From NCBI RefSeq assembly GCF_016834655.1, contig NZ_JAENHP010000020.1:62001-126000 (forward strand): a stretch of DNA of 64,000 bases, written 5' to 3'. This DNA comes from Paractinoplanes ovalisporus (lineage in GTDB: Bacteria; Actinomycetota; Actinomycetes; Mycobacteriales; Micromonosporaceae). The notes beneath the pieces are model-generated. The model saw nothing but the letters and a program-made list of their open reading frames with translations, was not told the DNA's origin and did no database searches. Position numbers and translations under genes: made by a program. Position 1 is the stretch's first letter; each line of letters starts with the position of its first letter. This document shows positions 11,149 to 19,582 of this stretch, piece by piece.

Positions 11149-12837
11149 TCAGGAGCCGGCGGGGCGGAGCTTGCTGATGATGAGCGAGACGTACGGCTGG
11201 GTCGGCTGCGCACCCGAGTACGGGTCGGCGTCGGTCGGCCAGCCGGTCCAGTTCTTGTCGCTGTAGGCCGCGCCCACGTTGTCGGCGCCGACCGGGAACA
11301 TCGGGGCCTGCTCGACGAAGATCTTCTGGATCGCGTTCATCGCCGTGGTGCGGGCCTCGTCGCTGGTGGCGTTGGCGTAGGCCTTGAGCGCGGCGGTCGC
11401 CTCCGGGCTCTTGAAGCGGCCGAAGTTGCCCTGCTGAGCGGCGGTGCCGATCGGCTTGAGCATGTCGCCGTCCATGACGGTCTGGTAGATGTCGTACGGC
11501 GTGGCGCCACCGTTCGTCCACCGCATCGAGGCCTCGAACGCGCCGGTCTGCACGTTCTTGTCCCACACGTCCTGGTTGGGCTTCTCGACGGTCGCCTCGA
11601 TGCCGATCTCGGCGAAGTTGCTCTTGATGATCTCGAGCGAGGTCTGGTAGTCCGACCACGGCGCGGGGTCGCTGAGCTTGATCTTGACCGGCTTGCCCGA
11701 CGGGTCGCTGAGGACCTTGCCGTTGAGCTTGTAGCCGGCGCTCTGCAGCAGAGCCTTGGCGCCCTCGACGTCGTTCGAGAACTCCTTGCCCTTGTACTCC
11801 GGAGCGATGAACGCGTCACCGGCGCCCGGCGGCAGGCCGGTCACGCTCTTGATCTCCGGGTGGAAGTACGAGGCCTCGGCCTGCGTGAAGATGTCGGTCC
11901 GGTTGATCACCATGTTCATGGCCTGACGCAGCTTCACGTCGTCGAACGGCTTGATCGTGGTGTTGATGTAGAGACCGTGGATGCCGAGCACGCCGGGCGC
12001 CCACACCTTGTGGTGCTCCGGGTCCTTGTCGATGAACGTCGCCTTCGGGTTGGGCAGGAAGACGAACGACCACTCCGAGTCGCCGTTGGCCAGCGCGGTG
12101 CCCTGGGCGTTGTTGTCGGCGTAGGAGACGTACCGCAGCTCCTTGACCTGCGGCAGGTTCTGCCAGTAGCCCTCGGTGCGCACCGACAGCGTGACGCCGG
12201 CCTGGGTGAAGGACTTCAGCGTGTACGGGCCGCTACCGATCGGGTTCTTGTTGACGTCGGTCGCCGGGTCCGAGATCTTCTCCCAGATGTGCTTGGGCAC
12301 GATCGGGGTGCTCGCCATGATCTTGTTCTGGTTGACGAACTGCGGGGTCTTGAACGTCACCTTGACGACGTTGCCGGCCACCGTGATCTGGTCGAACGGG
12401 ATGGCGTTCTGGTTGAGCGCCTCGTTGCTCTTGAGCAGGTTGAAGGTGTACGCCACGTCCTCGGCGGTCAGCTTCTGGCCGTCCGACCAGGTGGCGTTGT
12501 CGCGCACCGTGACCTCGGCCGACTTGTAGTCATCGGCCCACTTGACGCCGCTGGCCAGCCACGGGACGGCCGGCTCGGCCGGGCGCACCGGGTTCCACTG
12601 GGTCAGGGGCTCGTAGATCATCCACTTGTAACCGAGGGCGTTCGCCGAGGAGGTGCCGGCGAACGGGTTGTGGTTCTCGGTCTGCGTGCCGTTCGGCATG
12701 CCGATCTTGAGGAAGTCCACCGACGACTTGTTCGCGTTGTTGGCGTTGTTGCTGTTCGGCGAGTCGCCGCACGCGGCCAGGCCGCCCGTGGCGAGAACAC
12801 CCGCCAGGGCGTACGCGAAAAGTTTCCTTCGCTGCAT
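11149..12837 (-). CDS. Lipoprotein substrate-binding protein, family 5 (Opp/Dpp type)
   Basis: A 562-residue extracellular solute receptor. A basic start (MQRRKLF), a hydrophobic core and the lipobox LAAC at about residues 20-23 mark lipid anchoring. An Asn/Ser-rich linker and the SBP_bac_5 fold follow, with conserved segments MIYEPLTQWNP, VRDNATWSDGQKLTAEDVAYT and TPIVPKHIWEKI. Family 5 proteins bind peptides, nickel or, in one branch, cello- and other beta-oligosaccharides. The GH1 gene and the LacI/ROK regulators favour a beta-glucoside or related oligosaccharide here; that is inference. The ATG at 12837 has a GAGGAG ribosome site. It is the first gene of the transport operon. Confidence 0.92.
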   Translation of the reverse strand: MQRRKLFAYALAGVLATGGLAACGDSPNSNNANNANKSSVDFLKIGMPNGTQTENHNPFAGTSSANALGYKWMIYEPLTQWNPVRPAEPAVPWLASGVKWADDYKSAEVTVRDNATWSDGQKLTAEDVAYTFNLLKSNEALNQNAIPFDQITVAGNVVKVTFKTPQFVNQNKIMASTPIVPKHIWEKISDPATDVNKNPIGSGPYTLKSFTQAGVTLSVRTEGYWQNLPQVKELRYVSYADNNAQGTALANGDSEWSFVFLPNPKATFIDKDPEHHKVWAPGVLGIHGLYINTTIKPFDDVKLRQAMNMVINRTDIFTQAEASYFHPEIKSVTGLPPGAGDAFIAPEYKGKEFSNDVEGAKALLQSAGYKLNGKVLSDPSGKPVKIKLSDPAPWSDYQTSLEIIKSNFAEIGIEATVEKPNQDVWDKNVQTGAFEASMRWTNGGATPYDIYQTVMDGDMLKPIGTAAQQGNFGRFKSPEATAALKAYANATSDEARTTAMNAIQKIFVEQAPMFPVGADNVGAAYSDKNWTGWPTDADPYSGAQPTQPYVSLIISKLRPAGS

Positions 12838-12891
12838 CACAAAACTCCTCGAATGTGACGGAATCGGGGTGAGAGGGGCGTGCGTTATCGA

Positions 12892-12913
12892 GGCACCGGC
12901 TCGCGCCGGCGCC
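12892..12913 (-). terminator. Short hairpin after the lacI gene
   Basis: A 9-bp stem with one G-U pair on the minus strand (GGCGCCGGC with GCCGGTGCC) and a 4-nt loop lies 16 bp after the LacI stop and 55 bp before the binding-protein start. It is a plausible weak terminator that separates regulator and transporter transcripts. Confidence 0.4.
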
Positions 12914-12928
12914 CAGGTCTTTGTGGGA

Positions 12929-13930
<1,002 letters not shown>

Positions 13931-13963
13931 TGGTCCTCCTGACGTGTCACCACTTCGTTGCGA

Positions 13964-13999
13964 CCGGATTTCGGAACCGGTTTCGGAAGCGGTTTCGGC
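13964..13999. promoter_or_regulatory. Three phased CCGGTTTCGGAA-like repeats upstream of lacI
   Basis: Three successive units read CCGGATTTCGGA, CCGGTTTCGGA and GCGGTTTCGGC, starting at 13964, 13978 and 13990. The middle junction contains the palindrome AACCGGTT. LacI-family proteins bind CG-centred palindromes, so this is a candidate autoregulatory operator cluster. Spacing of 12-14 bp would place units on nearly one helical face. Confidence 0.5.
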
Positions 14000-14095
14000 A
14001 GTTAACGCCAGTGAGCCCAGTCACGTCAACCGGGCCAGTGAATTATTTAGGTTTCAGTCCCATAACCGAGGGGGACCCCCCGCGTTAACCGCTGG

Positions 14096-14956
14096 TCAAA
14101 CGCCGGTTTTTGCGGGCGAAACGGTCGACAGCGCATCGACGATGTTCGGCAGAACAATGCCCAATGGGGCATCCACGTGGAGTCCCGCGTACGGCTCGCC
14201 CCGGGTTACACCCCGGTTGACGATGGCGACGCGGATGCCCTCCTTGACCGCGCGCAACACGAAGCGGCGGCCCGACATCACGGTCAGCGAAGATCCGAGA
14301 ACCAGCAGCGTACGGGCGTCTTCAACCAGGGCGAAGCTGCGCTCGACCCGCTGCGGGGGAACCGTCTCGCCGAAGTAGACGACGTCCGGTTTGAGCATTC
14401 CGCCGCAGCTGTCGCAGTCGACGACCAGGAACCCGTCCAGATCGGTGTCGTCGAGCTCGGCGTCGCCGTCGGCGTTGATCGCGATGGCGGCGGCGTCGAA
14501 GGCCGGGTTGGCGGCGTCCAGGCGCGCCGCCAGGTGTTCGCGCGGGGTCAGGTCGCCGCAGTCCAGGCAGGTGATGCGGGCCAGGTTGCCGTGCAGCTCG
14601 ACGACGTCGCCGGCGCCCGCCGCCTGGTGCAGACCGTCGACGTTCTGCGTGATGATCCCGCCGACCAGGCCGCGCCGCTGCAGCTCGGCCACGGCCCGGT
14701 GGCCGTCGTTCGGGCGCGCCTCGCCGATGGTGCGCCAGCCCAGGTGGGAGCGGGCCCAGTAACGCCGGCGGGCGATCGGGTCACGGGTGAAGGTCTGGTA
14801 GGTCATGGGCGTGCTGCGCCGGGCCGACCCGGAAGGGCCGCGATAGTCCGGAATGCCGGAGTCGGTCGAGAGGCCGGCGCCGCTCAGAATCACCACGCCG
14901 CCGTCGGCCACCCACGCACCGAGCTCGGCGACCTGTTCCACAACCTCTAGGTCCAC
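14096..14956 (-). CDS. NAD-dependent protein deacetylase (sirtuin, Sir2 family)
   Basis: A 286-residue cytoplasmic sirtuin that removes acyl groups from lysine using NAD+, giving nicotinamide and O-acyl-ADP-ribose. Visible are the NAD-binding GAGLSTDSGIPDYRG (26-40), TQNVDGLHQAAG (103-114), the catalytic His122 in ELHGNL, and zinc ligands C130, C133, C181 and C184. The loop between the two Cys pairs is long (about 47 residues) and acidic, which fits the SIRT4-like class better than the short E. coli CobB type. It is divergent from the TM2 gene by 35 bp. Confidence 0.92.
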   Translation of the reverse strand: MDLEVVEQVAELGAWVADGGVVILSGAGLSTDSGIPDYRGPSGSARRSTPMTYQTFTRDPIARRRYWARSHLGWRTIGEARPNDGHRAVAELQRRGLVGGIITQNVDGLHQAAGAGDVVELHGNLARITCLDCGDLTPREHLAARLDAANPAFDAAAIAINADGDAELDDTDLDGFLVVDCDSCGGMLKPDVVYFGETVPPQRVERSFALVEDARTLLVLGSSLTVMSGRRFVLRAVKEGIRVAIVNRGVTRGEPYAGLHVDAPLGIVLPNIVDALSTVSPAKTGV

Positions 14957-14991
14957 GCTCCCATACTCTCTCGCCGACTATCGTTCCGTCC

Positions 14992-15498
14992 GTGACCGAG
15001 CCCGCCGACCCTCCGCCGCGCGTGCCCTCTTCACCCGCGGCCCTGCCCTCGGGCGCGGTCCCTCCGTCGGGCGCGATCCCTCCGTCGGGCGCGGTCCCTC
15101 CGTCGGGCGCGCCCCTCCCCGCAGGCGCATCCCTCCCCACGAGTGCGACCACTCCTTCGGGCGTGGCCCCTCCCCCGCTGACCGGCATACCCGAGTGGGA
15201 GCGCATCCGTGTTCTACGGGCCGAGGCCGAGTTCGATTCCGTACGCAAGGACGCGCGCGTCGCCTACGCCCTGTGGGCCGTCGTGGGTCTCATCGGCGGC
15301 CATCGCTTCTACCTGGGCGACACCGGCCGCTCGATCGCCATGCTCTTCACGCTGGGCGGCCTGGGAGTCTGGACCCTGATCGACGGCCTCTTCGTCGGCC
15401 GCCGCGTCCGGGCGGTCAACCGGGAGCGCCGGGCCGCGGTCATGTCCCGCTACGGCCTCATCGAACCCAGCGCACCCGTCACCGGGCGTGCCGACTGA
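14992..15498 (+). CDS. TM2-domain membrane protein with Pro/Ser/Gly repeats
   Basis: A 168-residue protein. Residues 10-60 are a low-complexity region with repeated PPSGA units. A short charged helix follows (PEWERIRVLRAEAEFDS), then a TM2 domain of two helices around residues 90-140 with the diagnostic GGHRFYLGDTGRS turn. TM2 proteins are small membrane proteins of largely unknown function. The GTG at 14992 is the only start after the divergent sirtuin. The last codons (RAD, stop) form the first unit of a 23-bp tandem array that continues for 240 bp beyond the gene. Confidence 0.82.
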   Translation: MTEPADPPPRVPSSPAALPSGAVPPSGAIPPSGAVPPSGAPLPAGASLPTSATTPSGVAPPPLTGIPEWERIRVLRAEAEFDSVRKDARVAYALWAVVGLIGGHRFYLGDTGRSIAMLFTLGGLGVWTLIDGLFVGRRVRAVNRERRAAVMSRYGLIEPSAPVTGRAD

Positions 15499-15762
15499 TC
15501 CTCACTGGGCGTGCCAACCGATCCTCACCGCGCGTGCCAACCGATCCTCACCGCGCGTGCCAACCGATCCTCACCGCGCGTGCCAACCGATCCTCACCGC
15601 GCGTGCCAACCGATCCTCACCGCGCGTGCCAACCGATCCTCACCGCGCGTGCCGACCGATCCTCACCGCGCGTGCCGACCGATCCTCACCGCGCGTGCCG
15701 ACTGATCCTCACCGCGCGTGTCGACTGATCCTCACCGGGCGTGTCGGCCGATCCGGCGCACC
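15487..15762. repeat. 23-bp tandem repeat array overlapping the TM2 stop codon
   Basis: Eleven near-identical 23-bp units start at 15487 and every 23 bp to 15717, with a decayed twelfth at 15740. The consensus begins CGTGCCRACYGATCC and ends TCACCGCG. Unit 1 contains the final codons and stop of the TM2 gene. There are no spacers, so it is not CRISPR. The 15499-15855 intergenic region otherwise holds only a 5-4-5 inverted repeat (TCCCA-gtag-TGGGA) at 15812-15825 before the DUF2203 gene. Confidence 0.95.
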
Positions 15763-15855
15763 CGTTGCCGGGCGTGTCGGAAGACCGGGCCCGGGGGCGG
15801 AAAAATCCGTCTCCCAGTAGTGGGATCTTGGCGTCGGGGCTGGCAGTCTCTGCAC

Positions 15856-16218
15856 ATGGGGCTATTCACGGTTAGCGAGGCCCGGGACGAGCTCGAGCAG
15901 CTACGGCCCGTGTTGGAAGAGATCGTGGCGCTGCGTGCCGACGCGGCGGAGCTCGGCGCGGTGGTCGGGGCCGGCGGGCCGCCGACACCGCTGGGCGGAA
16001 TGCCGGAATGGAAGGCCGCAACGGCGCGGCTGGACGATCTGATGACCGTCGTGCAGCAGACCGGAGCGGTGCTCAAGAGCCTGGCCCCGCTGCTGGTCGA
16101 CTTCCCGTCCGAGATCGACGGGGCCGACGTGGACCTGTGCTGGCTCGAGGGCGAGGACGGGCTGGACTGGTACCACCGCGCCGACCTGGGGTTCGCCGGC
16201 CGCCGCCGGATACCGTGA
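15856..16218 (+). CDS. DUF2203 family protein
   Basis: A 120-residue soluble protein matching the DUF2203 pattern. The N-terminus is LFTVSEARDELEQLRPVLEE, the middle a helical coiled region, and the C-terminus the conserved VDLCWLEGEDGLDWYHRADL followed by GFAGRR. The family is widespread, small and uncharacterised; it may bind metal through the conserved C, W, H and D residues. The ATG at 15856 has no clear ribosome site, so a leaderless transcript is possible. Confidence 0.8.
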   Translation: MGLFTVSEARDELEQLRPVLEEIVALRADAAELGAVVGAGGPPTPLGGMPEWKAATARLDDLMTVVQQTGAVLKSLAPLLVDFPSEIDGADVDLCWLEGEDGLDWYHRADLGFAGRRRIP

Positions 16219-16222
16219 CCTG

Positions 16223-16260
16223 CGCGATCAGGGTCGACCGGATCTGCGACCCTGATCGCG
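16223..16260 (+). terminator. Perfect 14-bp hairpin abutting the next start codon
   Basis: CGCGATCAGGGTCG pairs perfectly with CGACCCTGATCGCG around a 10-nt loop. It begins 5 bp after the DUF2203 stop and ends on the base before the ATG at 16261. It may terminate the DUF2203 message or, since it occupies the whole ribosome-site region, control translation of the next gene. Confidence 0.65.
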
Positions 16261-16914
16261 ATGCGCATCGATACGCGGGCCTGGCTGATCGCCCTCACCT
16301 GGGCCGTGCCCACGGTGCTCCTCGTGGCCGTGGGCGTCGCCGAGCGGGGTTTCGCCGGCTGCAGCGTCGTGTTCGGTTTGATTCTGGGCTGGACGACGGC
16401 AATCGCCGTCAACCGTGCGCTCCATCTGCGCGCGCTCGTACGGTGGGCCGCGGCCGGCCACTGGGTACCCGTCGACCCCCGCTCCCGGCAATGGCCGTGG
16501 CACGACCTGCACCTCAAGGGAAGCAGCCGGGTCCGGTTCGCCTGGAGCGGCGAGCTACACGGCATGCTGATCACATTCGGTCAGGTGCGGTGGAAGGGTG
16601 GAGCCTTCGGGGCCGCGTCGAGCAGCTTCGAGGGCAACGGGGTCTTCGTCGTGGTGCGGTTGCCGCTGGAGGAGCCGCCGATGGCGATGCGGCTCCCCAT
16701 GGTCGTGGTCGGCGACTCGCCCCGGCTCGAGCAGCCGCTGCTGCGCCAGTCGTTCCTGGCCGGGGAGATCCCGCCCTTCACCGTGCGCGGCCACGAGCTC
16801 TTCACCCTCGAACCCCGCGACTCGTGGCCCGACATCGACTCCGTCAAGCAGGCCGTCCGGCGCGCACTGCGCGTCGTCCACCTGCTCGACGTCGGCCCCG
16901 ACACGCCCTGGTGA
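16261..16914 (+). CDS. Two-helix membrane protein of unknown function
   Basis: A 217-residue protein. Two transmembrane helices lie in the first 55 residues (WLIALTWAVPTVLLVAVGVA and GCSVVFGLILGWTTAIAV). A soluble mixed alpha/beta domain of about 150 residues follows, with GVFVVVRLPLEEPPMAMRLP and a C-terminal amphipathic helix ending VVHLLDVGP. No catalytic motif is evident. The ATG follows the hairpin directly, with no room for a ribosome site. It converges on parC after 131 bp in which I see no terminator. Confidence 0.7.
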   Translation: MRIDTRAWLIALTWAVPTVLLVAVGVAERGFAGCSVVFGLILGWTTAIAVNRALHLRALVRWAAAGHWVPVDPRSRQWPWHDLHLKGSSRVRFAWSGELHGMLITFGQVRWKGGAFGAASSSFEGNGVFVVVRLPLEEPPMAMRLPMVVVGDSPRLEQPLLRQSFLAGEIPPFTVRGHELFTLEPRDSWPDIDSVKQAVRRALRVVHLLDVGPDTPW

Positions 16915-17045
16915 CCACTCCAGCGCGCCGCTTCCTCCAGCACGCTGTTTCTCCAGCACGCCCGCGGCGCCGGGCGGGCGGCCGTTCAACACACCGCTAC
17001 GCCGGGCGCGCGCGGCCGTCCCACGCGCGCCTCGCGATGCCGGCC

Positions 17046-19568
17046 TCAGCCCCGCTCGATCAGGTGACCGATGATCTGCGGGCCCATGATCACGGCCTCG
17101 CCCGAACCGTCGCGGCGGGCGTCCTGGCCGGGCAGGTCGATCGGGTCGCCCGTGTTGCTGGACGCGACCGGCCGCGGACCCACCCACGCCACCGTCAGGC
17201 GCGTCTCACCCTTGAGGAACCGCTGCGCCCGCACGCCACCGGTCGCCCGGCCCTTGGCCGGATAGGACGCGAACGGCGACACCTTGACCTGGGTGCCGGT
17301 CGAGGTCACCACCATCGGCTCACCATGATCGTTGTCGGCCGTCACCACGGCGTTGAACGAGATCACCTCGGCCTCGGCCGCGAGGTTGACGCCGGCCATG
17401 CCGCCACCCTTGAGGCCCTGCGGCCGCACGGTCTTGGCCGGGAAGCGCAGCAGAGACGCGTCGGACGTGACGAACACCAGCGACTCGGCGCCGTCGGTGA
17501 GCCACGTGGCCTGCAGAACCTCGTCGCCCTCCTTGAGCGTGATCACCTCGAACTCGTCGGACCGCACCGGCCACTCGGGGGCGCACACCTTGACCACGCC
17601 CTGCCGGGTGCCCATCGCGATGCCGGGCGAGCCACCCGCCGTCAACGGGGCCAGGCCGACGACCTTCTCCCCCTTCTCGAGCGGCACCAGCTCGGAGGCG
17701 GACATGCCACCACGGATCGACACCGTGCCGATCTGCTCCGGAAGCACCGGCAGCGGCAACACGTCGGTCTTGAAGGCGCGACCCCGGTTGGTGATCAGCA
17801 GAATGCGGCCGCGTGCGGTCGAGTGCACCACCGCCCGTACGGCATCGTGCTTGACCCGCCCTGAACGGCGCCGTCCCTCGGTGGCCTCCTCGCTCTCGGC
17901 TGCCGTGCGGGCGATCAGGCCCGTGGCCGAGAGGATCACCTGACACGGGTCGTCGGCGACCTCGAGCGGCCCGGCCGGCGCCGACGCGGCCAGCACCTCC
18001 TTGAGGTCACCGTCGATCAGCGTGGTGCGCCGGGGCGACCCGAACTCGGACGCCACCTCGGCCAGCTCGTCGGAGACGACCTGCTTGAGCACGTCTTCGT
18101 TGTCGAGGATGCGGCTCAGCTCGGCGATCTCGGCCCGCAACCGCTCCTGCTCGGTCTCGAGCTCGATGCGGTCGAACCGGGTGAGCCGCCGCAGCGGGGT
18201 GTCGAGGATGTAGGTGGCCTGGATGTCGCTGAGGCTGAACTCCTGCATCAACGACGCCTTGGCGGCCGCCGCGTCGTCGCTGCCCCGGATGATCGCAACC
18301 ACCCGGTCGATGTCGATCAGGGCGATGAGCAGACCGTCGACCAGGTGCAGGCGGTCCTGCCGCTTGGTGCGGCGGAACTCGGTGCGCCGGGTCACCACGT
18401 CGTAGCGGTGCTGCACGAAGACCTCGAGCAGCGCCTTGAGACCCAGCGTCTGGGGCTGACCGTCGACCAGAACCAGGTTGTTGATGCCGAACGACGTCTC
18501 GAGCGGAGTCAGCCGGTAGAGGTCGGCCAGCAGCGCCTGCGGGTTCACACCGACCTTGCACTCGATGACCAGCCGGGTGCCGTGCTCACGGTCGGTCAGG
18601 TCCTTCACGTCGGCGATGCCCTGCAGCCGCGCCGCCTGCCGCTGCCCGCGCTTCGGGCCCGACACGATCAGCTTGCCCTTCACCTCGTCGGTGATCGCCT
18701 CAATGATCTTCTCGGTGCCCACACCGTAGGGAAGCTCGGTGACCGTGATGGCCTGCCGCCCACGCCCGCCCTCGAGCGGCCCGGTCTGGGCCTTGGCCCG
18801 CATACGCACCACGCCGCGCCCGGTCTCGTAGGCCCGCCGCACCTCGTCGAGCCCGAGCAGCTGACCACCGGTGGGCAGATCGGGCCCCGGCACGAACCGC
18901 ATGAGCTTGTCGAGGTTCGCCTCAGGGTTGGTGATCAGGTGCCGCGCCGCCGCCACCACTTCACCGAGGTTGTGCGGAATCATGTTGGTGGCCATACCGA
19001 CCGCGATGCCCGACGTGCCGTTGACCAGCAGGTTGGGGAACGCCGCGGGCAGAACCTTGGGCTCCAGATCAGAGCCGTCATAGGTCGACTTGAAGTCGAC
19101 CGTGCCCTCGCCCAGCTCCCCGACCAGCAGCATCGCCTCACGCGACATCCGCGCTTCGGTGTATCTCGCGGCGGCCGGGCCATCGTCGGGCGATCCAAAA
19201 TTACCGTGCCCGTCGATCAGCGGCGCGTTGAGGGAGAAGTCCTGGGCCAGCCGCACGAGGGCGTCGTAAATTGCGACATCTCCGTGTGGGTGGTACTTGC
19301 CCATCACATCACCGACAACTCGGGCAGACTTGACATATGCCCGGTCGGGGCGGTGGCCCTGCTCGGACATCGACCACAGGATGCGGCGGTGTACGGGCTT
19401 GAGTCCGTCGCGCGCGTCGGGGAGGGCGCGGGAATGGATGACCGAGTAGGCGTACTCCAGGTAGGAGTCTTCGACCTCGGTGGTGAGCGGGTTGTCGATG
19501 ACGCGGGCGCCGGCCTGGTCGAAAGCGGACAGGTCGACGCGGTTGTCGGTGTTCTTGCGGCGTGCCAT
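17046..19568 (-). CDS. parC: DNA topoisomerase IV subunit A (GyrA/ParC family)
   Basis: An 840-residue type IIA topoisomerase breakage-reunion subunit that decatenates and relaxes DNA together with ParE. The N-terminal core begins YSVIHSRALPDARDGLKPVH (residues 41-60). The catalytic tyrosine is Y136 in AARYTEAR. The C-terminal half carries beta-pinwheel repeats such as GTVSIRGGMS and GRATGGVRAQRF, but I do not see the strict GyrA box (QRRGGKG), which supports a ParC rather than GyrA call. At the position of E. coli GyrA Ser83 there is Val98 (HPHGDVAIYD). The gene starts 14 nt after the parE stop, forming a parE-parC operon. Confidence 0.92.
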   Translation of the reverse strand: MARRKNTDNRVDLSAFDQAGARVIDNPLTTEVEDSYLEYAYSVIHSRALPDARDGLKPVHRRILWSMSEQGHRPDRAYVKSARVVGDVMGKYHPHGDVAIYDALVRLAQDFSLNAPLIDGHGNFGSPDDGPAAARYTEARMSREAMLLVGELGEGTVDFKSTYDGSDLEPKVLPAAFPNLLVNGTSGIAVGMATNMIPHNLGEVVAAARHLITNPEANLDKLMRFVPGPDLPTGGQLLGLDEVRRAYETGRGVVRMRAKAQTGPLEGGRGRQAITVTELPYGVGTEKIIEAITDEVKGKLIVSGPKRGQRQAARLQGIADVKDLTDREHGTRLVIECKVGVNPQALLADLYRLTPLETSFGINNLVLVDGQPQTLGLKALLEVFVQHRYDVVTRRTEFRRTKRQDRLHLVDGLLIALIDIDRVVAIIRGSDDAAAAKASLMQEFSLSDIQATYILDTPLRRLTRFDRIELETEQERLRAEIAELSRILDNEDVLKQVVSDELAEVASEFGSPRRTTLIDGDLKEVLAASAPAGPLEVADDPCQVILSATGLIARTAAESEEATEGRRRSGRVKHDAVRAVVHSTARGRILLITNRGRAFKTDVLPLPVLPEQIGTVSIRGGMSASELVPLEKGEKVVGLAPLTAGGSPGIAMGTRQGVVKVCAPEWPVRSDEFEVITLKEGDEVLQATWLTDGAESLVFVTSDASLLRFPAKTVRPQGLKGGGMAGVNLAAEAEVISFNAVVTADNDHGEPMVVTSTGTQVKVSPFASYPAKGRATGGVRAQRFLKGETRLTVAWVGPRPVASSNTGDPIDLPGQDARRDGSGEAVIMGPQIIGHLIERG

Positions 19569-19582
19569 GAAGCTTCGACCTC

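Noticed and set aside
15487..15762. CRISPR array
   Set aside because: The 23-bp units are directly adjacent with no spacers, and no cas genes are near.
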